From Dyella_B acidisoli (GTDB taxonomy: Bacteria > Pseudomonadota > Gammaproteobacteria > Xanthomonadales > Rhodanobacteraceae): DNA of 64,000 nt. Both the position numbers and the translations under genes were made by a program. The notes under the pieces are model-generated. The model made no database searches, had not been told where the DNA came from, and was given only the letters and a program-made list of their open reading frames with translations. Where the stretch lies: the NCBI RefSeq assembly GCF_049532895.1, contig NZ_CP064031.1:4650001-4714000 (forward strand), written 5' to 3'. Shown one piece after another: positions 53,927 to 63,000 of this stretch (position 1 is its first letter; each line of letters begins with the position of its first letter).

Positions 53927-54043
53927 CGTCATTCCGGCGAAGGCCGGAATCCAGTCTAAATATGCGTCCGAAGGACACGTAATTGGTTTTGAGTGCTTCG
54001 CACGACGCATTTGAACTGGATTCCGGCCTTCGCCGGAATGACG
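53927..54043. repeat. REP-like palindrome
   Basis: 28-bp arms CGTCATTCCGGCGAAGGCCG... and ...CGGCCTTCGCCGGAATGACG with an internal smaller inverted pair (AAATGCG/CGCATTT-like). Fills most of the 327-bp gap between the PilZ-like gene and the fliT-like gene; no gene seen there. Confidence 0.9.
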
Positions 54044-54110
54044 ACAAGGTACAGTTCAGCCCTATCGAAAGTTATACCCATGCTCGCGGGGAAAGGTAGC
54101 AATAGCGACG

Positions 54111-54416
54111 TCACCGCGCCGACATCACATACGTCTGCAATGCCCGATGGTTGTACTGATGTTGGCTGAGCTGCTGCTCAACCTTATCGCGCACCTGTTC
54201 GGCACACTCCAGCAATGTGCGGTTATGGGCCTGTAAAACCTGCAGAGTTTCACGACATTCCGAATCGAGCGTTCCGGCTTGCAATTGTTGCAGATGAAAC
54301 TGGCGTCGCTCATCGAGTTCGGTAACCAGTGCCCAATTGTCGTGCGCAGCAGCGTCGATCATTTCGACGGTAAGCGCCAAGGTGTGCTGCAAACTGATCA
54401 GTGCCGCGTCGTTCAT
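54111..54416 (-). CDS. FliT-like flagellar protein
   Basis: 101 residues from the ATG at 54416, overlapping fliS by 4 nt. All-helical (LQHTLALTVEMIDAAAHDNWALVTELDERRQFHLQQLQAG, then LLECAEQVRDKVEQQLSQHQ). Length, helices and position after fliS fit FliT, the FliD export chaperone. The sequence itself is weakly conserved, so the symbol is withheld. Confidence 0.65.
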   Translation of the reverse strand: MNDAALISLQHTLALTVEMIDAAAHDNWALVTELDERRQFHLQQLQAGTLDSECRETLQVLQAHNRTLLECAEQVRDKVEQQLSQHQYNHRALQTYVMSAR

Positions 54417-54847
54417 AGCGCCGCAGCTTTCGCCTTTGCCTGGGCCTGTTCCGCCAGATAAGGTTCGCGAATCGCATGCCAGGCTTCGCGGATCGGCGCG
54501 ATCAGGCGTTCGCATTCATCCAGCGCACGCAAATCATCGTGGATCTGTGCATGCAGTAGGCGCCGGGTGATGTAGTCGTATAAAGCATCAAGGCGACCGG
54601 TAAGCGTAGGTTCCACGCTGTGATCGAGACTCTCGCGCAAGGCGACGAGAATGCCGATGGCCTTTCCAAAAGCCTGGCCCTTGGCCGGAATATCCTTGTG
54701 CAGAATATGGCCGCGTGCCTGGCTGATGCGATCGACCAGGCCATCGAGCAGCATCGCCAACAACTGGTGACGATCCGCACCTTCCACACTGCCTTGCGCG
54801 CGTGTTTGTGCGTAGAGCGCGCTTCCATTGCGGGATGGGTAACTCAT
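54413..54847 (-). CDS. fliS: Flagellin export chaperone FliS
   Basis: 144 residues from the ATG at 54847, 2 bp after the fliD stop, with AAGGGTTGATC before it. Four-helix bundle with ALYAQTRAQGSVEGADRHQLLAMLLDGLVDRISQARG and FGKAIGILVALRESLDHSVEPTLTGRLDALYDYITRRL. Binds the flagellin C-terminus before export. Confidence 0.94.
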   Translation of the reverse strand: MSYPSRNGSALYAQTRAQGSVEGADRHQLLAMLLDGLVDRISQARGHILHKDIPAKGQAFGKAIGILVALRESLDHSVEPTLTGRLDALYDYITRRLLHAQIHDDLRALDECERLIAPIREAWHAIREPYLAEQAQAKAKAAAL

Positions 54848-54849
54848 GA

Positions 54850-56319
54850 TCAACCCTTGCTGCTACTGCTGCTGGTGCCGGTAAGCGCGTTCATCGCCTG
54901 GGTGAGATAGGAACTGGTGTTGTTGAGCGACGACATCAGCGAACTCAAGTTGGTGTACTGCTGGACCAATTGCTGCTGGTAAACCGCCATGCGCGCGTTC
55001 AACGCCGTCTGCGCCGACGATTGTGTGGTCAGATCGCTATTGAGGTTGTTGATGCGCGTCTGCAGCACGCCAGAACTGCTGTTGAAGTTGGTCACCAGGG
55101 TATTGAGCCGCGTAGCGATACCATTGGTGCCCGTGAAAAGCTGCTGCACCGATGAGGGGTTGCTGGACAGCGTGTTCGCCAACGTGGTCGAGTTCAGCGC
55201 CAGCGTGCCGTCGGCATTGCGGGTGATGCCCAGGTTGGCCAGGCTGCCAAGGCTGCTGCTCGAAACCTTGCTGCCCAGCACGCTGGAGATTTGGCTCTGC
55301 ACTGCCGACAGCGTAGCGTCGCCCAGCAGCACACCCGCAACTTTGGTGGTGCTGTTGTAACTTTGCAGCTGGCTCACCGTGCTGGCGTACGTGTTGTACG
55401 CGGAGACGAAGTCGTTCACCGCCGTGCTGATCGGCGTGGTGCTTTGCGCGACGGTGAGCTGGGTGCTGCCCGTGGTGGAGAGGTTGAGCGTGACACCGGT
55501 CAGCGCGCCGCTCACGCTATTGGTGGGGCTGCTGACGGAAATGCCGTCGATCGTCAGCTGCGCATTGCCCGCCGCGGTGCTGGGCGTATTGAGCGCACTC
55601 GCCAGCGCGCTGACGCCGCTGCTGCTGCCGCTGCCCGCGCTAACGCTGAAGGCGTTGGCGGTGCCGGTGCTGGTGGAAGTAAGCACCAGCTGATTGCCGT
55701 TCACGCCCGACACGATGGTGGCGGTCACGCCCGGATTGCCGCTGGCGTTGTTGATATTGCTGGCGATGGACGAAAGCGTGTCGCTCGCACCCACCGACAC
55801 ATTTAAGGTCTTGCCGCCCACGGTGATGTTGAGCGCGCCGGTACCTACCGTAGCGGTGCTCGACTGTGCTGCGCTCACGCTTTTCTGCGCGGTAGCCAGC
55901 TGCGTCACGTTGATGTTGTAGCTGCCGGGCGAAGCATCCGGCAGCGTGCTGGCCGTGCCGAGCGAGGTGTTGGAAAGCGTGGTGGTGTACGTGGCGTAGG
56001 TGGAGCTGGAGGTCAACTCGCTCAGCGCGGACTGCACGCCGGACAGCGCTGTCTGCAGTGCGGTAAGTCCGGCGATCTGGTTGTTGTCCTGGTTGGTCTG
56101 GTTGGTGATCTGTGCCTGTGGACCGGCTTCCTGTGCATTGACCAGCGCCGTGATGATGGAGTTGACGTCCAGACCCGTACCTAGACCCAGCGAACTGAGC
56201 AGGCCGGTACCGCTGATGCTGCTGCCGCTGGAGCTGCCGGTGCTGGAAGTGGAACTGGCACCGCTGATCGCACTAGCAAGCGCGCTCGAGGTACTGCCCA
56301 GGCTGGAAATGCTGCTCAT
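54850..56319 (-). CDS. fliD: Flagellar filament cap protein FliD
   Basis: 489 residues from the ATG at 56319. N-terminal SGTGLLSSLGLGTGLDVNSIITALVNAQEAGPQAQITNQT (in pieces) and C-terminal coiled segment NSSSGVLQTRINNLNSDLTTQSSAQTALNARMAVYQQQLVQQYTNLSSLMSSLNNTSSYL. Very Ser/Thr/Ala-rich, as for a surface protein. Caps the filament and folds flagellin. Confidence 0.95.
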   Translation of the reverse strand: MSSISSLGSTSSALASAISGASSTSSTGSSSGSSISGTGLLSSLGLGTGLDVNSIITALVNAQEAGPQAQITNQTNQDNNQIAGLTALQTALSGVQSALSELTSSSTYATYTTTLSNTSLGTASTLPDASPGSYNINVTQLATAQKSVSAAQSSTATVGTGALNITVGGKTLNVSVGASDTLSSIASNINNASGNPGVTATIVSGVNGNQLVLTSTSTGTANAFSVSAGSGSSSGVSALASALNTPSTAAGNAQLTIDGISVSSPTNSVSGALTGVTLNLSTTGSTQLTVAQSTTPISTAVNDFVSAYNTYASTVSQLQSYNSTTKVAGVLLGDATLSAVQSQISSVLGSKVSSSSLGSLANLGITRNADGTLALNSTTLANTLSSNPSSVQQLFTGTNGIATRLNTLVTNFNSSSGVLQTRINNLNSDLTTQSSAQTALNARMAVYQQQLVQQYTNLSSLMSSLNNTSSYLTQAMNALTGTSSSSSKG

Positions 56320-56454
56320 GAAGGCCTCATCGAAGGGTTTCTGGCGCCATCGAACCGCCGGCAAAGCTCACGTTCCTACTGTTGATCGAATGAGAGCTTT
56401 GCCCACCGCTCGCGTGGGTTTTCTGACGGCTTGAAGGCCGTCAGACCCCTTGAA

Positions 56455-56490
56455 GCAAAAACCCGGCCATGGCTTGCGCCATGGCCGGTC
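56455..56490 (-). terminator. Rho-independent terminator of fliC
   Basis: Hairpin 56463-56488 (CCGGCCATGGC-GCAA-GCCATGGCCGG in minus-strand sense) followed by a run of T, 8 bp past the fliC stop. Confidence 0.9.
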
Positions 56491-56497
56491 ATACCGA

Positions 56498-57730
56498 TTA
56501 ACCCAGCAGCTTGAGGATCTGCTGCGGCTGGGCATTCGCGGTGGCCAGCACCGAAATACCTGCCTGTTGCAACACCTGCGACTTGCTCAAATCCGCGGTA
56601 GTCGCCGCAAAGTCGGTGTCCTGAATCGAGCTTTGCGAAGCCGTCAGGTTGGTCTGCTCCGCACTCAACGTGGCGATCGTCGACTGGAAGCGGTTCTGCA
56701 CGCCGCCCAGCTGGCTCTGGAAGTTACTGACCTGGGTCAGCGCCACATCCACGCGTGAGATCAGGTTGTTGGCGTCGTCCACCGTCAAAACATCGCCGCC
56801 TGCCAGCGAACCGGAGGCCGTGATCACCGAACCATCGGTGTAAGCCGCACCCGTGGCGGCAAAGCCGGTGGCCGTGGAGCCTGCACCGCTGGCACCGAAA
56901 GCAACAGCACCCGTGGTGAGGTTGAACGCCGTGCCTGCTGCACCGGTGAGCGCCGAGCCGGAAACGGCCAGCTCGCCAGTGGAATAGACATTGATGCCAC
57001 CGTTCTTGTTTACAGCTGCACTCACGCCCGCGATACCCGCCGCGTTGATTGCATCAGCCACGCCCTGTGCGCTGTTGGCGCTGGCACCGCTCAAGCTGTA
57101 GCTCTTGCCATCCGCACCCTCGATGGTCAGGCCGCTCAGGCTGATCGACTGGCCCGACACACCACTGGCATTGACGAACGCACCACTGAGATCGGCCGTG
57201 GAGATTTCCGAGGTCTGGCCGAGCTGCGACGTAGTAGCGCCCTGACCGAGGTTTACGTTGATCTGCTGGCCAACGTTCGAGCCGATCTGGAACGACAACT
57301 GGCCGACCGATCCATTCAACACGTTGGTGCCGTTGAAGCTGGTCTGGTTGGCGATACGCGTGATTTCCGACAGGTACTGCTGCACCGAGGTGTCGATCGC
57401 GGCGCGGTCGGAAGCCTGGTACGTGCCGTTGGCGGACTGCACGGCCAAGTCACGGATGGACTGCAGGTTGGAAGTGATCTGGCTCAGTGCGGAACCCGCA
57501 GTCTGCGCCAGGTTGATGGCATCGCTCGCGTTGGTGCTGGCCTGACCCAGACCGCCGATCTGCGTCTGGAAACGGCTGGCAATGGCGAAGCCGGCAGCGT
57601 TGTCAGCGGCGCTGTTGATCTTCAGACCCGAGGACAGGTCACGGGTGGCGGTGCTCAACTCGCTGCCCGACTTGGACAAGTTGTTCTGGGCCTGCAGCGA
57701 AGCGATGTTGGTATTTAAAACGAGTGACAT
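56498..57730 (-). CDS. fliC: Flagellin
   Basis: 410 residues from the ATG at 57730 (MSLVLNTNIASLQAQNNLSKS). The terminal D0/D1 helices are classic: LSTATRDLSSGLKINSAADNAAGFAIASRFQTQ and the C-terminal QDTDFAATTADLSKSQVLQQAGISVLATANAQPQQILKLLG. The central variable D2 region (about 175-320) is Gly/Ala/Ser-rich and offers many Ser/Thr sites for glycosylation. The only flagellin in the window. Expressed from a sigma-28 promoter. Confidence 0.97.
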   Translation of the reverse strand: MSLVLNTNIASLQAQNNLSKSGSELSTATRDLSSGLKINSAADNAAGFAIASRFQTQIGGLGQASTNASDAINLAQTAGSALSQITSNLQSIRDLAVQSANGTYQASDRAAIDTSVQQYLSEITRIANQTSFNGTNVLNGSVGQLSFQIGSNVGQQINVNLGQGATTSQLGQTSEISTADLSGAFVNASGVSGQSISLSGLTIEGADGKSYSLSGASANSAQGVADAINAAGIAGVSAAVNKNGGINVYSTGELAVSGSALTGAAGTAFNLTTGAVAFGASGAGSTATGFAATGAAYTDGSVITASGSLAGGDVLTVDDANNLISRVDVALTQVSNFQSQLGGVQNRFQSTIATLSAEQTNLTASQSSIQDTDFAATTADLSKSQVLQQAGISVLATANAQPQQILKLLG

Positions 57731-57813
57731 TGGATGTCTCCTGAAACCGGATAGGTGGTACTCAAACCGGCGGGGTCCAGTCACGTTTTGCTGTGCCGAC
57801 CGCCTCAGGGACT

Positions 57814-57840
57814 TTTTCGGCGCTGGTGGGGATTACTTGA
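57814..57840 (-). promoter_or_regulatory. FliA (sigma-28) promoter of fliC
   Basis: Minus-strand TCAAGTAA-N11-GCCGAAAA, exact spacing, about 84 bp upstream of the fliC start. TCAAG is the common -35 variant in related genera. Confidence 0.85.
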
Positions 57841-58010
57841 GATTTTTTTGTTGTGCGGCCAAGGAGATGGGTGCGAAAAATGTGATGGGGAGCGCTAAAG
57901 GTTTTGCTGGTGCTGTCGAAGTGCGGTGTGTTGTGTTGTTGGCTCATCGGCGAGTGCGTGGCATTACCTGCGGCGCTTCCGGTCGCGAAGCGACCGGGTC
58001 ACTTTTCTTT

Positions 58011-58018
58011 GCTGGCCC
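58011..58018. repeat. Target-site duplication, left copy
   Basis: GCTGGCCC, repeated directly at 59343-59350 on the other side of the IS. Confidence 0.75.
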
Positions 58019-59342
58019 CAGTACTGTCCGGTAAAAACACCCGTCACCATCGTTAACCGACTGATATTTCGTTAATAATCATCCGTTTCAGGGTGTCATC
58101 GATTTCAACCCCCCATTGCCGCAGGCTGGGCGACGTCACCTATCGAGGACGTCGCCATGCATGAAGGCCGCTATGTGTTCACGCAGCTCATGCAGCACTT
58201 GCCGATGCACACCTTTCGTCGGCTCGTCGCAAAGTTCGATGGCAACCGCTATGTGAAGCGATTTACCTGTCTCGATCAGTTCTTATGCATGGCCTTCGCG
58301 CAACTCACCGGGCGCGAAAGCTTGCGCGATATCGAGATCTGTCTGCGTGCCCATCAGGCCAAGCTCTATCACCTGGGCATTCGTGGGCGTGTGGCGCGCA
58401 GCACCCTCGCTGATGCCAACGAGCAGCGCGACTGGCGCATCTATGCCGAGTTCGCGCAGAGCCTGATTACCACTGCACGAGGCCTTTACGCCAACGACCC
58501 ACTCGACATCGAGTTGGCGCACACCGCTTATGCCTTCGACTCCACCACCATCGAGTGTTGCCTGTCGATATTCCCGTGGGCGCGCGCCATGCACCCCGAC
58601 CGCGGTGGGATCAAGCTGCACACATTGCTTGATATTCGCGGCGCTATTCCCACCATGATTCATTTTTCCGAGTCGCGCCTGCACGACGTCAACTTGCTCG
58701 ATGCATTGATCCCTGAGCCGGGCGCCATCTACGTCATGGATCGCGCCTATCTCGATTTCGAGCGCCTTTATCGCCTTCATTGCGAAGGCGCCTTCTTCGT
58801 CATGCGTACCAAGAAAAACTTGCGCGTAAGGCGACGCTATTCGCATCCCGTCGCAGATCGCACGTGGATTGGTTGCGATCAAGCGGTGATGTTGACGCGG
58901 GATGTCGCCCGCACGAAGTACCCATGCCTCTTGCGTCGCGTGCGTGTACGCGACCCGCAAAGCGGGGTTTCCATCGTCCTACTGACCAACCATTTCGCGC
59001 TTGGCGCGACCACCCTTGGCGCGCTGTATCGCCATCGCTGGCAGATCGAAATCTTCTTCAAATGGATCAAACAGCACCTACGCATCAAGGCGTTTTTCGG
59101 CACCTCGCCGAACGCAGTAAAGACGCAGGTGTGGATCGCCGTGGCGGTTTATGTGCTCATTGCCATCGTGCGCAAACGCCTTCAATTGACTGCCTCGCTC
59201 TACGAACTTCTACAGATTTTCAGCGTGACGCTTTTCGAGCAAACCCCGCTGGAATGCGCGTTGCGGCACAGAGATTTACAACTTACCGAGAGCGGTGACG
59301 CTAACCAATTGATTTTATTTGCCGATTAACCGGACAGTACTG
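58019..59342 (+). mobile_element. IS4-family insertion sequence (1324 bp)
   Basis: Terminal inverted repeats CAGTACTGTCCGGT (58019-58032) and ACCGGACAGTACTG (59329-59342), flanked by the 8-bp direct repeat GCTGGCCC. If the two next bases are counted as part of the repeats, the duplication shortens to 6 bp. One transposase gene fills it. Intact ends and gene suggest a recent insertion. Confidence 0.9.
58157..59329 (+). CDS. IS4-family transposase
   Basis: 390 residues, apparently intact. DDE transposase with the first Asp in AFDSTTIECC, second in YVMDRAYLDFERLY, and the IS4 YREK-type region YRHRWQIEIFFKWIKQHLRIKAFFG. The N-terminal part MHEGRYVFTQLMQHLPMHTFRRLVAKFDG is shared by a widespread IS4 subgroup. 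Moves the surrounding element by cut-and-paste. Confidence 0.92.
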   Translation: MHEGRYVFTQLMQHLPMHTFRRLVAKFDGNRYVKRFTCLDQFLCMAFAQLTGRESLRDIEICLRAHQAKLYHLGIRGRVARSTLADANEQRDWRIYAEFAQSLITTARGLYANDPLDIELAHTAYAFDSTTIECCLSIFPWARAMHPDRGGIKLHTLLDIRGAIPTMIHFSESRLHDVNLLDALIPEPGAIYVMDRAYLDFERLYRLHCEGAFFVMRTKKNLRVRRRYSHPVADRTWIGCDQAVMLTRDVARTKYPCLLRRVRVRDPQSGVSIVLLTNHFALGATTLGALYRHRWQIEIFFKWIKQHLRIKAFFGTSPNAVKTQVWIAVAVYVLIAIVRKRLQLTASLYELLQIFSVTLFEQTPLECALRHRDLQLTESGDANQLILFAD

Positions 59343-59350
59343 GCTGGCCC
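59343..59350. repeat. Target-site duplication, right copy
   Basis: GCTGGCCC directly follows the right inverted repeat of the IS. Confidence 0.75.
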
Positions 59351-59840
59351 AAAGAAAAGTAACCCAAAGAAATGGCCTGAAGAGCTCATGGCATTGCATG
59401 GGTTACAAGCCTGAAGGATGACGCCTTGCTTTGATCGTTGGCGGGCCAAGCTTCCACCACCCCGCTATACCGCGAGGCGTCGAAGCGCTGAGGACTTAAG
59501 GCAGATCTCGGCAAAGCTCAGCCTCTGGGCAGGCACGCTTTAAGCCCTCAGGGCTTCGACGCCTCGCGGTATAGCGGGGGCGTCGAACCTTGGGCGAGCA
59601 ACTTTTGACCTAGCCATAGACGTCCAGGCTTTTACCTTCCCCATGCTGTGAGCCTTTTAGGCCATTTCTTTGGGTTACTTTTCTTTGGGCCAGCAAAGAA
59701 AAGTGACCCGGTCGCTTCGCGACCGGAAGCGCCGCAGGCAATGCCACAACAACACAACATGCATCAACACCACGCATATGTTGGGGTTCGCTCACGCTCA
59801 CCACCAACCTACGCGAACATTTCAATGGTGAGGCTAGGTT

Positions 59841-59896
59841 AACCCCTCACCCCAACCCTCTCCCCCATCTTTGATTAAAGATGCGGGAGAGGGAGC
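59841..59896. repeat. CCCTCACCCC/CCCTCTCCCC hairpin repeat
   Basis: AACCCCTCACCCCAACCCTC, then CCCCCATCTTTGATTAAAGATGCGGGAGAGGG; single copy upstream of the glycosyltransferase gene. Confidence 0.7.
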
Positions 59897-60014
59897 AAAC
59901 CACCGTTGGCACCAACATTGCTCCCACCCTCGTATATCCGGCACTGCCGCGTCGGAAGCGTCAGATTTCCGACGCCAGCGCGACGCGCCCTATCGATCAA
60001 GACGAGGAAACCAC

Positions 60015-63000
60015 ATGCGTTGCATGCTTGCGATTTGCGCGGTGTTCAAGGATGAGGCCGTGTACCTGCGCGAATGGGTCGAGTTCCATCAGCTCATGGG
60101 CGTGGAGCGGTTCTATCTCTATAACAACAACAGCTCCGATCGTTACCTTGACGCATTGCAGCCGCACATCGCCTCGGGCGCGGTGGTGCTGCACGAATGG
60201 CCACAGCATCCGGCACAGCTGCAGGCGTACGAACACTGCTTGAAGACGCACGGCAGCGAGGCGGACTGGATTGCCTTCATCGACGTGGACGAGTTCCTGT
60301 TCTCGCCCGGCGCCAAACTTTTGCCCGACGTGCTGGCCGATTACGCGGACCATCCCGGCGTAGGGGTGAACTGGGTGATGTTCGGTTCCTCCGGCCACAA
60401 GCAAAAGCCGGAAGGCGGTGTGCTGGAGAATTACCTGCGCCGTGGCGACCTCAACGGCGGTGTGCAGTATGCGCATCTGCGCCTGCCTGACGGCAGCTAT
60501 CGTTCGGAAAACGCACATATAAAAAGTATCGTGCAGCCGTCCAAGGTGGTGGCCTGCAAGAACGCACACTTCATGCTCTACACCAACAACGCCCGCGCGG
60601 TGGACGAGAACGGGCAGCCGATTGACGGCCCGTTCACCGCCAAAGTGTCGGTCAATGCACTGCGCATCAATCACTATTGGAGCAAATCGGAAGACGAATG
60701 CCGCCACAAGTTCAATCGTGGCTTCGCCGATGGCAGCGGCGCACGCGATTGGAACGAATTCCTCGCGCACGAACAAGTCCTCAATACCGCGCATGACGAC
60801 ACCGTACTGCGCGTGGTCGCTCAGCTCGGCGTATTGCCGTCCACTTGGCCACTGGAAGCATTTGTACAGAACGATGAAGGCGTGTGGCATTCGCCATTGC
60901 GTGATCGTCATGCACACAAGGCGATCCATCCCATCGCCACGCAGCTGTACGATCTGGTGCGTGAAGCGACCGACATCAGTGTGTTTTCGCCAACGCTGGT
61001 GAAGGAGATCCATAGCCGCACCAGCGCGCTGCATCTGTCGCCGCGGCGTGCCAATCTGTTGCAGGCCTTCGACACGTTTCCCCCAGGCGCGCGCGTGCTG
61101 GAGATTGGCTGCGGTGGCGGCGCACTGACACGTGCATGGGCCGAGCGCGGTTGCGCAGTGGATGCGATTGAATTTGCGCCGCATTGGGCGCGTGTCGCCG
61201 CGGCGCGACTGCGCGACTGTCCGCACGTGCGCGTGTTCCAGACCAGCCTGCGTGAACTGGCACTGCGGCCGGACTACGACGTGGTATCGGTGACCGTCGC
61301 CGACGATTACGCCGAAGCATGGCCGCGCGGCGAAGGCTTGCGCGATGCCATCGCGATCGCCGCTGCAGCGCTGAAACCCGATGGCACATTGATATTAGCC
61401 ACGCCCAATCGCCAGGCGTCACCAGGTAATAAGAACATTCCCTCACGCGCCAAGATCGAAGCGGCTTTGCGCGCCGCCGGCCTTGCTGCGATCGATGTAC
61501 GGCTCGCGTTTCCCGATGCGCTCTTGCCGGAGGTGCTTATCTCCGCCCAGCCGCAACAAGTGGCCCCTGCGCTGCGGCTGGACGACTTGATCGCCCAACG
61601 TCCGTTGCTTCGTGAAGCCGGCAAGGAGGCAACGCAATGGGAGATGCACTTCGAAGCCGGCACACTGGCTGAGTACGCGCCGGGATTCCTGTTGATGGCC
61701 CATCGCCGCGGCGCACCTTCGATGCTGCGGAACGATGTGCTGGCCCAAAGCTTCGCCGACAATCGCATCCCAGCCGGCAACACCATCACCGAATACGTGC
61801 AACAGAAAGGCAGCGTGCAGGTCGTACCACGCGCGCTATCGCCAGAAGCCAGTTGGATCGGCTCGGCATTCGATCCCGTGCGGGAACCCTATCCGCTCGC
61901 TCCCGGACGTTCCTTGCTGGTCCTGATACGCCGTGCGATCCACGAGCAGCGCACCGATTTGCTGGTTGCTTTGCTACGCAAATGGAGCGCGCTGATCTAC
62001 GCGCAGGCCGGCGAGGACGACAAGATTCCTGGCGAGTGGCTCGACGCCCTGCCCGCGCACGTCTATCTGGATGTGGACGGCGAAAGCCTTGCCTTCCGCG
62101 GCGGCGAGTGGCGTGCGCGCCAACCGGTAGAGAAGCAGATTCCGGTCTATGTCGGGCTGTGGCAGATCGCCTATGAAGCGGGACTGGAATCGCTGCTCGG
62201 ACTGGCCTCGCCGACCGAACGCGTTACATGGTTGTGCAAGCGCCTGATGATCGACGCCTCGGCGGAATGGATCGGACATGGCCGCAACATCAACGAGGCT
62301 TTCGCCCGCGAAATCCACGAAGGCGATTGCTGGAATCGCACCGATCGCCACCTCAAGATCATTCCGGAGTGGCTGATTCCCCCGCCGCCTTCGGATCTCT
62401 ACAAGCAATGGCAGGCGCAGCAGCAGCTCAGCGAAACCGCTGTTGCACAGGCGCTTCGTCGCATCGAAGTACACGGCGCGCCGCGCATGCAAGTGATCGT
62501 GATCGATCACGACAACGACGTGGATGCCATGCATATCACCCAGACCAGTCTGGAAGCGCAGCAGTATCCGCACTATCGGGTTAGCGTACTCAGCAACAAC
62601 GGCAATCCTATGGAGCGGCTCAACGACGAGATCGCCGCCAGCGACGCAGACTGGGTGCAACTACTGTATGCGGGCGATCTGCTGCACCCGGCCGCCTTGT
62701 TGTTACTGGCCGAGCGAGTGGTGTCGCATCCTTATGTGCGCGCCATCTATGTCGATGAAGACACGCAAGCGAAAAACGGTGCGTTTGAGCAGCCGATTTT
62801 CAAACCGGACTTCAATCTGGACATGCTGCGCAGCTATCCCTACGTAGGCCGTGCACTCGCCTTTGCGCGACAGCGCTGCATGGAACTAGGCGGTCTGCAG
62901 GTACGCTATGACGACATGGCTCCAAGCGACCTGCTGTTCCGCCTGATCGAGACCGACGGCCTGCAAGCCATCGGCCATATCGGCGAAGTGATGTATCGCG

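Larger units (their letters stand above)
57927..59762. repeat. Large nested palindrome interrupted by an IS4 element
   Basis: Outer arm 1 is 57927-58018 plus 59343-59377; outer arm 2 is its near-exact reverse complement at about 59660-59762. Both contain CGGCGCTTCCGGTCGCGAAG and TTTCTTTGCTGGCCCAAAG once the insertion is removed. Inner arms (about 59458-59485 and 59553-59580, CCCCGCTATACCGCGAGGCG) form a second inverted pair, and a third smaller one lies within. Apart from the IS it is non-coding. Confidence 0.85.

Noticed and set aside
23533..54043. CRISPR array
   Set aside because: The repeated palindromes are few, scattered and without regular spacers; no cas genes are present.
56320..56497. 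Possible sigma-54 site before fliD (GGAACG...TTTGC)
   Set aside because: The GG-to-GC distance is 12 instead of 10 bp and the -24 box has two mismatches.
59997..61226. 409-codon open frame on the minus strand opposite the glycosyltransferase start
   Set aside because: It is antisense to a frame with clear GT and methyltransferase motifs; its own translation has no recognisable domain and is Cys/His/Arg-rich in the way shadow frames of GC-rich genes are.
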